A stretch of DNA of 64,000 nucleotides from the NCBI GenBank assembly GCA_903939115.1, contig CAJAFV010000075.1, forward strand, positions 1 through 64,000, read 5' to 3'. The DNA comes from an uncultured Geobacteraceae bacterium (GTDB taxonomy: Bacteria > Desulfobacterota > Desulfuromonadia > Geobacterales > Pseudopelobacteraceae). The notes below the pieces were generated by a model that was not told where the DNA came from, ran no database searches, and saw only the letters and a list, made by a program, of their open reading frames with translations. Made by a program: the position numbers and the translations under genes. Positions 57,813 to 64,000 of the stretch are shown piece by piece (position 1 is the first letter of the stretch; the number at the start of each line of letters is the position of its first letter).

Positions 57813-59102
57813 TCATATCCCTGTTCTTTCCAACAAATGCAGCAACGGTTCCCCGCGATATCCCGGTTTGCTGAACAGCAGCTGCACAATACCGGTAAAG
57901 CGCTCCGCAAAACCGCCCTCGCAGTAGCAGAGATAAAACTCCCACATCCTGATGAAACGTTCGTCGAAGCCCATGCCCCTGACCTGCTCCAGATTGGCTT
58001 GAAAGGCATTTCTCCATTCCCGAAGGGTTCGGGCGTAGTGCGTGGAGAGATCTTCAAGATTATTCAGGCGCAGGTCGGTGGAGCGCGCCACGGCGTCGGA
58101 GATGGCATGCAGCGACGGGCAACAGCTGCCGGGGAAGATGTAACGGTTAATGAAATCGGGAGCGTCCAGATACCGGTCATAGAGGTGGTCCGGCATGGTG
58201 ATGGCCTGGATCAGCGCCGCCCCGTCAGTCTTCAGCCGCTCGGCGCAGGTACGGAAATAGGTCGACAGATGTCGGTGGCCGACCGCTTCAACCATTTCGA
58301 TCGAGACCAGTCGATCGAAACTGCCGGACAGGTCGCGATAATCCTGCTGCAGCAGGGTGATCTGATCGCCAAGCCCTGCTGCTGCGATGCGCTCCGCTGA
58401 ATAGTCATACTGTTGCTGCGAGATAGTAGTTGTTGTAACGTGGCACCCGAAGTGCTGTGCCGCGTGGATGGCAAAGCCGCCCCAACCGGTACCGATTTCC
58501 AGCACCTGCATTCCGGGCGCAAGTCCCAGTTTACGGCAGATGCGATCGAACTTGGCCGTGGATGCCTCTTCCAGGCTGCTGTCGGCCCGCTCGAAAATAC
58601 CGCAGGAATAAGCCATGGTCGGGTCGAGAAACAACCGATAGAAGTCGTTACCCAGATCGTAGTGAGCGGCAATGTTCTTGCGGCTGCCGCTACGGGTATT
58701 GTCGTTGAGACGGTGCAGAAGGCGTCGCAATGGCCCGGCCACGCGTGCCAGTCCTCCTTCAAGCTCCTGCTGGGCCTCCTGATTGCGAACCATGATCCGG
58801 ATCAGAGAAGTCAGGTCATTGCAGCTCCAGAGCCCGTCCATATAAGCCTCGCCAGCTGCAATGGTGCCGCCGAACGCAACCCGCCGAAAAAAATCGGGAT
58901 GCATTACAAGAACAGTGGCGGTCAGGGTTGACTCCGGATCACCGAATTCCCGGCGCTGGTCGCAATCAACCAGAATAATACGCCCCTGCCTGACTGCTGA
59001 CAGAGCCTTTAACACCAGATTCCGTGCAATTCTGTGCAGTATTCCTGACGGTGGCAATGACTCCAGGCAGCAGGAGCTATAGATTTGTTCATTATCATTC
59101 AT
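57813..59102 (-). CDS. Cyclopropane-fatty-acid synthase-family methyltransferase
   Basis: 429 residues. N-terminal lipid-binding part (HPDFFRRVAFGGTIAAGEAY), then the SAM domain VLEIGTGWGGFAIHAA, NIAAHYDLGNDFYRLFLDPT, VSIEMVEAVGHRHL and DFINRYIFPGSC. It methylates the double bond of phospholipid acyl chains; related enzymes make cyclopropane or methyl-branched/furan fatty acids. Its start overlaps the DUF1365 gene by 4 bases. The clustered DUF1365 and amine-oxidase genes mark the stress-induced paralogue, not the housekeeping CFA synthase. Confidence 0.9.
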   Translation of the reverse strand: MNDNEQIYSSCCLESLPPSGILHRIARNLVLKALSAVRQGRIILVDCDQRREFGDPESTLTATVLVMHPDFFRRVAFGGTIAAGEAYMDGLWSCNDLTSLIRIMVRNQEAQQELEGGLARVAGPLRRLLHRLNDNTRSGSRKNIAAHYDLGNDFYRLFLDPTMAYSCGIFERADSSLEEASTAKFDRICRKLGLAPGMQVLEIGTGWGGFAIHAAQHFGCHVTTTTISQQQYDYSAERIAAAGLGDQITLLQQDYRDLSGSFDRLVSIEMVEAVGHRHLSTYFRTCAERLKTDGAALIQAITMPDHLYDRYLDAPDFINRYIFPGSCCPSLHAISDAVARSTDLRLNNLEDLSTHYARTLREWRNAFQANLEQVRGMGFDERFIRMWEFYLCYCEGGFAERFTGIVQLLFSKPGYRGEPLLHLLERTGI

Positions 59103-59878
59103 GGATGGTAGCGTCCTTTTCGTACGTCAAGCGTTTCCGGGTGCGGGCAGAAAGGCACCCCTTTCATTTTCAGGCGCAGTGCCTGCCAGTAGATGGCGGC
59201 AACAACTTTGGCCGTCATGAACGGCCAGCGAAGCAAGACCCCGGCCAGATTGCCGCCGGTCAATGTCTGCTGCTGCATATTCAGCGAGGCATGAAACACT
59301 TCCTTTCCCTGATGGGTGCTGGTCATGTGGACTGCCAATTGCTGTTCCGGTGCAGTGAAGCGCCAGTCATAAGCGATATCCATCGGCATGTACGGCGAAA
59401 CATGGAACTCCTTGTCCAGACGGAAGACATGCCATTCCCCGTCACGCCGACTGGTACCGGCATCAAAGGCCCGCAGGTACTCCTCACCCCAGGGGGTGTT
59501 GTGAATCTCGACCAGGAAGGCCTCCAAGGTGTGCCCATCTGCGGCAAAACAGTAATAGATACTGATCGGGTTGAAACAGTACCCCAGATAGCGCAGGTGG
59601 GTCAGCAGCCGGACCGGACCTTCCGGCCGACGTCCAAGCTGACGTTCCACCTCATCGCGTACGGACTGATCAAGCGGCAGTGATGACGCATGAAAGTAAT
59701 CCGAACGTCGAAAACTGGCCCAATTTGGCCGCTCCACCGACCAGAGCCGGCGACCTTCGAAAACCTGATCCAGTTCTGCCAGGTCGAGATACAGGAAGAA
59801 GAGGCTGTAACGGAAGGCATTGCCGACCGGAGTCAGACGCTGATGGCCGACATGCCCGGTATAAAGGCGGCTTTCCAT
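59099..59878 (-). CDS. DUF1365 protein
   Basis: 259 residues. Start MESRLYTGHVGHQRLTPVGN, LTHLRYLGYCFNPISIYYCF and EIHNTPWGEEY are hallmarks of DUF1365. It accompanies FAD amine-oxidase-like and CFA-type genes in many bacteria and is likely part of the same lipid-modifying pathway. It starts 2 bases after the FAD gene's stop. Confidence 0.88.
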   Translation of the reverse strand: MESRLYTGHVGHQRLTPVGNAFRYSLFFLYLDLAELDQVFEGRRLWSVERPNWASFRRSDYFHASSLPLDQSVRDEVERQLGRRPEGPVRLLTHLRYLGYCFNPISIYYCFAADGHTLEAFLVEIHNTPWGEEYLRAFDAGTSRRDGEWHVFRLDKEFHVSPYMPMDIAYDWRFTAPEQQLAVHMTSTHQGKEVFHASLNMQQQTLTGGNLAGVLLRWPFMTAKVVAAIYWQALRLKMKGVPFCPHPETLDVRKGRYHP

Positions 59879-59880
59879 AG

Positions 59881-61125
59881 CTAGAATCCCTTTCCGAACT
59901 GTTGGCAGACCGCCAGGGCACTTTTGACGCCATCTTCATGAAAGCCCCAGCCCCAGTAGGCGCCGCAATAGGAGGTGCGGTTGACGCCGCTGATCTCCTC
60001 CCTCCGCTTTTGTGCTTCGAATGCCGCCGTTGAGTAGGCCGGATGGTGATAGATCAGACGGCGGATGATCGAATCCGGAGCGATGGCCTCAGGGCTGTTG
60101 AGCGTCACGCAAAAGTCGACCGGCGCCTTGATGTTCTGCAGCAGGTTCATCCAGTACGTCAGCACCACACGACCCTGCTGCGTGCGCGGGAGCAGACAGT
60201 TCCAGCTGGCGCGGGCCTTGGGAAGCGATGGCAGCAACCGCCTGTCGGTGTGCAGCACCGTATCGTTTTGCTGGTAGGGGATGGCTCCCAGCAGTTCGCG
60301 TTCCGCATCTGACGGGTCGGCCAGCATCCCCAGCGCCTGGTCGCTGTGGCAGGCCAAAACCACATGGTCAAAGTACTCCGGCTCGCCGCCGCGCGGGGTG
60401 ACCGTCACCTGATCGCCGCACCGCTGCACCCGTTCCACCGGAGTTGACAGCCGTATCCGGTTGCGGAAGGGCCGTATCAGCGGCTCAACATACTGGCGGG
60501 AACCGCCGGTGACCACCCGCCAGGTGGGCTGATCGATAACATTGAGCATGCCGTGATTGGTGAAAAACTGCACGAAAGCCGCAGCCGGGAAGGTCAAAAA
60601 CTGAGCCGGGTCAGCCGACCAGACCGCCGCCCCCATGGGGACCAGGAACTTTTCGATGAACATTGGCGAATAGCCGTGGGCTCGGAGATACTCGCCCAGG
60701 GTCAGACTCAGGTCGCTGCTGCCGTACAGTTCTGCGGAGGAGCGGCTGAAGCGGAATATTTCCAGCAGCATCCGCCAGAAAGGAAGGTTCAACAGGTTCC
60801 TGCGCTGGGCAAAGAGCGTGTCAAGGCTAGTGGCGCTGTACTGCAGGCCGCTCGTTTCGCAGACGGCAGAAAAACTCATCATGCTCGGTTGGGATGGCAC
60901 GGCAAGCCTCTCCAGCAGCTTAATGAAGTTGGGATAGGTGCGCTCGTTGAAAACGATGAAGCCGGTGTCTACCGCGTAGTTGGTGCCGTCATGAGTCACG
61001 TCCAGCGTGTTGGTGTGTCCCCCGGGATAGTCGCCCGCCTCGAACAGGGTGACCTCATGCTCCCCGCACAGCAGGTGTGCAGTGGTTAATCCGGATATGC
61101 CGCCGCCGACGATTGCAATCTTCAT
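59881..61125 (-). CDS. FAD-dependent amine-oxidase-like protein
   Basis: 414 residues from the ATG at 61125 (AAGGGA upstream; a start at 61146 is possible). FAD-binding MKIAIVGGGISGLTTAHLLC, then GGHTNTLDV and DTGFIVFNERTYPNFIKLLE. The C-terminal part has AYWGWGFHEDGVKSAL, the second FAD contact of this subfamily. Related to phytoene-desaturase-type oxidoreductases. Probable desaturation or oxidation of fatty-acyl chains, given its neighbours. Confidence 0.87.
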   Translation of the reverse strand: MKIAIVGGGISGLTTAHLLCGEHEVTLFEAGDYPGGHTNTLDVTHDGTNYAVDTGFIVFNERTYPNFIKLLERLAVPSQPSMMSFSAVCETSGLQYSATSLDTLFAQRRNLLNLPFWRMLLEIFRFSRSSAELYGSSDLSLTLGEYLRAHGYSPMFIEKFLVPMGAAVWSADPAQFLTFPAAAFVQFFTNHGMLNVIDQPTWRVVTGGSRQYVEPLIRPFRNRIRLSTPVERVQRCGDQVTVTPRGGEPEYFDHVVLACHSDQALGMLADPSDAERELLGAIPYQQNDTVLHTDRRLLPSLPKARASWNCLLPRTQQGRVVLTYWMNLLQNIKAPVDFCVTLNSPEAIAPDSIIRRLIYHHPAYSTAAFEAQKRREEISGVNRTSYCGAYWGWGFHEDGVKSALAVCQQFGKGF

Positions 61126-61205
61126 ACATTCCCTTTCATGTTTCACCAGCTGACCGCTATTGTGACGTTACATTCTCAGAGATTCATGACGTTCCTGTTA
61201 TATCA

Positions 61206-61616
61206 TCAGGTTGAGCCCAACTGGACTGAAAATTGTGGCGGATGTAATATAGCTCTTTTGACCGCACAGAGTTCCGCGACTCGAACGATAGCTTCACGGT
61301 ATTTTTCCGGAAAGTCGTCCGGGAGATGTATCAACAATGACACCGCAGATAATACATGTTTCCCTTTGTCGTCCACTGTGAATTCGGCCGATTGGGTCAA
61401 CGTGATTGAATCAGTAGGGATGTTACGGTGACTGCAGAAATCAGTCACATACACACCGGCGCATGTTGCCAGCGACGCCAGAAAAATGTCGATCGGAGTG
61501 GGCGCTGTATCAGTGCCCCCTTCTGCAACAGGTTGATCGGTCGAAACCTGCCTGCCGTCATTCAGATGGGCGGTCACTCTTCTCCCGCCATCCAGTGTTA
61601 CTTTGAGGACTTCCAT
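61206..61616 (-). CDS. OsmC-family protein
   Basis: 136 residues. SLATCAGVYVTDFCSHRNIP holds the conserved Cys region of OsmC/Ohr-like peroxiredoxins; the second Cys is in VAELCAVKRAI. These proteins reduce organic hydroperoxides with thiols. First gene of the leftward arm running from the second operator element, about 80 bases before the FAD gene. Confidence 0.85.
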   Translation of the reverse strand: MEVLKVTLDGGRRVTAHLNDGRQVSTDQPVAEGGTDTAPTPIDIFLASLATCAGVYVTDFCSHRNIPTDSITLTQSAEFTVDDKGKHVLSAVSLLIHLPDDFPEKYREAIVRVAELCAVKRAILHPPQFSVQLGST

Positions 61617-61686
61617 GTTTTTTGTGCTCCCGATTATTTAATTTTATACAGCTCTGACAGGGTATATTACCAACTATCTGATACCT

Positions 61687-61749
61687 TATTTTGTCCTAGA
61701 CAAAAATAAAATATATTGTAAAATTAACAATAAAAAGATATTTTGTCTA
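61687..61749. promoter_or_regulatory. Divergent promoter/operator element, copy 2
   Basis: The same three boxes as at 53491-53553 with the same offsets: TTTTGTC-CTA-GACAAAA (61689-61705), TGTAAAATTAACAA (61717-61730) and TTTGTCTA (61742-61749). Plus-strand TAGACA-16-TAAAAT faces minus-strand TAGACA-17-TAATTT. It lies between OsmC (leftward) and DUF1295 (rightward). Confidence 0.8.
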
Positions 61750-61856
61750 TGGAAATAATCTTAGCAGCATTTCAGAATACACAAACAAGACCATGAGCCT
61801 ATCGTTCAAGATAGACATTGTCCGGGCATTGTCACCGTGGCAGCCAGAGGAACAGT

Positions 61857-62636
61857 ATGACTGAAATTTTTATGATAACCGCTGCCTCCATCCTGGCTTA
61901 CATGACCGCCTGGTTCATTGCCGCCCAGATTCGGGGGCGCAACGATATTGCCGATGTGGCCTGGGGATTGGGGTTTATCCTGGCAGCGGCGGTTTCGCTG
62001 CTGGCTGGTGGGATCTACCCGCTGCGGGGTCTGCTGGTCTCGGGGTTGGTGCTGGTCTGGGGGGTCAGACTGGCAGTTCATATTCACAACCGCAATCGGG
62101 GTAAGGGTGAAGACCACCGTTATCGGAAATGGCGCGAAGATTGGGGTAAGTGGTTCGTGCTGCGATCATTCCTGCAGGTCTTTATACTGCAGGGAATTTT
62201 GCTGCTGATGGTGGCCATACCTGTTATTTTTATCAACCAGGCACCGGCAGTGCCCTTTGGGTTATTCGACATTCTTGGTCTGGCGATCTGGCTGTGCGGC
62301 TTCAGTTTTGAGGCCATTGGCGATTGGCAACTGCTGATGTTTATCCGAAATCCGGATAACAAAGGTAAACTGATGACCTCCGGCTTGTGGCGCTTCACCC
62401 GTCACCCCAACTACTTCGGCGAGGTGACCCTCTGGTGGGGGATCTGGTTGATGGTTCTGGCCTTGCCAGGCGGTTGGCTGACGATCATTGGCCCGCTGAC
62501 GATCACGATTTTAATCCTGAAGGTGTCCGGTATTCCCCTGCTGGAAAAACCGTACGAAGTTCGCGGCGATTTCCAGAAATACAAGCTCCACACCAGTGCG
62601 TTTTTCCCGCTGCCACCCAGAAAAGGAGTGTTATAA
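61857..62636 (+). CDS. DUF1295 membrane protein (steroid-reductase/isoprenylcysteine-methyltransferase-like)
   Basis: 259 residues from the ATG at 61857 (AGAGGAA upstream). Several membrane helices; NDIADVAWGLGFI near the start and LWRFTRHPNYFGEVTLWWGI near the end are DUF1295 signatures (R-H-P-N-Y-x-G-E). Related enzymes use NADPH or SAM on lipid substrates. First gene of the rightward arm. Confidence 0.88.
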   Translation: MTEIFMITAASILAYMTAWFIAAQIRGRNDIADVAWGLGFILAAAVSLLAGGIYPLRGLLVSGLVLVWGVRLAVHIHNRNRGKGEDHRYRKWREDWGKWFVLRSFLQVFILQGILLLMVAIPVIFINQAPAVPFGLFDILGLAIWLCGFSFEAIGDWQLLMFIRNPDNKGKLMTSGLWRFTRHPNYFGEVTLWWGIWLMVLALPGGWLTIIGPLTITILILKVSGIPLLEKPYEVRGDFQKYKLHTSAFFPLPPRKGVL

Positions 62637-63053
62637 ATGCTGCATACTCTGAAGATTTACCTGCTCTGCCTGCCGTTCACCCTGCTGCTGGATTACATCT
62701 GGCTGGCCAAGCTGATGCAGCGGTTCTACCTGACCCAGCTCGGTCCATATGCACGGGTTCGCGGTACCACCATCATCCCGGTCTACTGGGCTGCCGCATT
62801 TGTCTACCTGCTGCTGCCGCTGGGTATCGTGCTGTTCGCACTACCGAAAGTAGACCTGGAACACCTTGCGGTATCTTCACTGGCTTGGGGTGCCCTGTTT
62901 GGATTGGTGGTCTACGGTGTATACGATATGACCAACCTGTCCATCCTGGAGCTTTGGCCGGTCAGAATGGTCTGGATCGACATCTGCTGGGGCTGTTTCC
63001 TCTGTGCGGTGACAACTTTTTTTGCCGCGCTGGTGTCAAAGTGGATGGTGTGA
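62637..63053 (+). CDS. DUF2177 membrane protein
   Basis: 138 residues, four membrane helices. LDYIWLAKLMQRFYLTQLGP, VYGVYDMTNLSILE and WIDICWGCFLCAVTTFFA are DUF2177 signatures. It starts right after the DUF1295 stop. Commonly found in the same light/stress lipid clusters; function unknown. Confidence 0.88.
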   Translation: MLHTLKIYLLCLPFTLLLDYIWLAKLMQRFYLTQLGPYARVRGTTIIPVYWAAAFVYLLLPLGIVLFALPKVDLEHLAVSSLAWGALFGLVVYGVYDMTNLSILELWPVRMVWIDICWGCFLCAVTTFFAALVSKWMV

Positions 63054-63134
63054 ACTTCACAATAACCGGACACTACCTGCTCAGAAAGGTTTCATGCTGA
63101 CTGGAACAAAATTTTGTTAAAAAGGAGCTGGACG

Positions 63135-63776
63135 ATGACCATATCGACAGCGATAAAACTGTTCAGATTGATCGTAACGGTAACTTTACTCATAATCAAA
63201 GGAGTGGTACCCGCCATGGCAACAGAAGAAGCCCCCTACACTGTTATAAAAAACGACGATATTTTCGAGCTGCGCGAGTACGCGCCCCAGATACTCGCAG
63301 AAATCATCGTTGACGGAGACCTGGAAGGTGCCGGTAACAAGGCGTTCAGGCCGCTGTTTCGCTATATCTCCGGAGACAATAAATCACGCGGCAAGATTAC
63401 CATGACGGCTCCTGTATCACAGGAACGTAAGGGGGAAAAAATATCCATGACCGCTCCGGTCAGTCAACAGAGTGTACAGGGAAAGTGGGCCGTCAGTTTC
63501 ACCATGCCGACTTCGTATACAATGGAAACTCTGCCGACTCCCGATGATTCAAATATCATGCTACGTCAGGTTCCTACCCGCCGGATGGCTGCCGTTCGAT
63601 ATTCCGGTTTCTGGAGTGAGGAGAAGTATCTGCTCAACAAAGAAAAACTGGCAAAATGGATCAAAGACAACCACTTTACTGTTGTCGGAGAACCGGTCTG
63701 GGCGCGTTACAACGCTCCGTTTACTCCGTGGTTCATGCGTCGCAACGAAATTCTGATTCCAGTAACTGACTTATAA
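63135..63776 (+). CDS. Exported SOUL-family haem-binding protein
   Basis: 213 residues from the ATG at 63135 (AAGGAG upstream). A signal peptide (FRLIVTVTLLIIKGVVPAMA) precedes the SOUL domain: YTVIKNDDIFELREYAPQIL, ITMTAPVSQE, FTMPTSYTMETLPTPDD and RRMAAVRYSGFWSE. SOUL proteins bind haem or other tetrapyrroles. Third gene of the rightward arm. Confidence 0.9.
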   Translation: MTISTAIKLFRLIVTVTLLIIKGVVPAMATEEAPYTVIKNDDIFELREYAPQILAEIIVDGDLEGAGNKAFRPLFRYISGDNKSRGKITMTAPVSQERKGEKISMTAPVSQQSVQGKWAVSFTMPTSYTMETLPTPDDSNIMLRQVPTRRMAAVRYSGFWSEEKYLLNKEKLAKWIKDNHFTVVGEPVWARYNAPFTPWFMRRNEILIPVTDL

Positions 63777-63842
63777 CCAAATACCGCTACAGGGCGAATA
63801 AACGGGGGAAATGATGAAAAACAAAGAAGAGTTGCAATTCTC

Positions 63843-63875
63843 ATGGCAGCAGGACTGCTGGGACTGTTTTGCTGA
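63843..63875 (+). pseudogene. Possible relic of a lipoprotein signal sequence
   Basis: MAAGLLGLFC then stop, with upstream in-frame KQRRVAIL. The string looks like the end of a lipoprotein signal peptide cut off right after the lipidation Cys. In the other frame 63820-63890 gives only a 24-residue polar peptide. A lost lipoprotein gene (lipocalins occur in such clusters) is one reading; it is weak. Confidence 0.25.
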
Positions 63876-63889
63876 AGAGAATTAACCAC

Positions 63890-64000
63890 ATGCTCCGTTT
63901 CGGCCTCTGCTGCCTGTTTAAAGATGAAGCGGTCACCTTCCGTACCACAACCGTCAAAACATTGACACCACTTTCCCGCGACCGGCAGTTGATCAAGCTT
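63890..64000 (+). CDS. UvsE-like UV-damage endonuclease, 5' part only
   Basis: 37 codons to the window edge: MLRFGLCCLFKDEAVTFRTT, then TVKTLTPLSRDRQLIKL. The R-F/L-G-L-C-C-x-F opening and F-R-T-T-T segment match the first strand and loop of UvsE/UvdE-type TIM-barrel nucleases, which nick next to UV photoproducts. A DNA-repair gene would fit the light-linked cluster. Identification rests on the N-terminus alone. Confidence 0.6.
   Translation, partial: MLRFGLCCLFKDEAVTFRTTTVKTLTPLSRDRQLIKL

Overview
The window joins two very different stretches of DNA. Positions 1 to about 35,910 are an AT-rich prophage, most of it transcribed leftward (minus strand), whose left end lies outside the window. 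Positions 35,911 to 64,000 are the GC-richer host chromosome. The host gene set suggests a Desulfuromonadales/Geobacter-like deltaproteobacterium: a small di-haem c-type cytochrome, a CIRCE-controlled hrcA-grpE-dnaK-dnaJ operon, RbgA, CoaE, a chemoreceptor and Shine-Dalgarno-led genes. This assignment rests on gene content, not on a search. The junction falls inside a tRNA-Arg(CCG) gene whose 5' half is host sequence and whose 3' half is missing, so this is one attachment site of the element.

Prophage layout, left to right. 1-8.6 kb: early and recombination genes (pentapeptide-repeat protein, RusA resolvase, HNH nucleases, an ERF/Rad52-like annealing protein, small zinc-ribbon proteins). They are interrupted by an IS21-family element (about 2278-5677) that has split a small phage gene. 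8.6-12.4 kb: control and lysis (winged-helix regulator, a probable structured small RNA, tRNA-Thr and tRNA-Tyr, holin-like protein, C39-type endolysin). 12.4-34 kb: virion genes in reverse order (fibres with 14-residue repeats, internal virion-like proteins, a probable beta-propeller tail protein, LamG-like fibre, adaptor, capsid, decoration, scaffold, portal, terminase). No tape-measure gene is seen, so a short-tailed (podovirus-like) virion is inferred. 34-35.8 kb: an exported lysozyme-like protein and a primase-like protein. Several promoters share a 17-bp quasi-palindrome over the -35 box. The few plus-strand prophage genes all encode exported or membrane proteins.

Host layout. 36-39.5 kb: coaE, an rRNA methyltransferase, rbgA, a cytochrome and a membrane protein. 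39.6-44.6 kb: the heat-shock operon. 44.9-52 kb: a chemoreceptor, a DUF523/DUF1722 protein, a double-rubredoxin oxidoreductase, a cytidylate-kinase-like protein and a P2-type ATPase. 52.2-64 kb: a cluster of lipid and stress genes around a MerR regulator with a cobalamin-binding domain and the CarH-type W-x9-EH motif. It holds UbiB-like, phasin-like, DUF1499, NAD-binding, DUF2878, CFA-type methyltransferase, DUF1365, FAD amine-oxidase-like, OsmC, DUF1295, DUF2177, SOUL and UvsE-like genes. The two divergent intergenic regions of this cluster carry the same three-box promoter/operator element with identical spacing. This is the most striking regulatory signal in the window and suggests one bidirectional, probably light/B12-controlled regulon.
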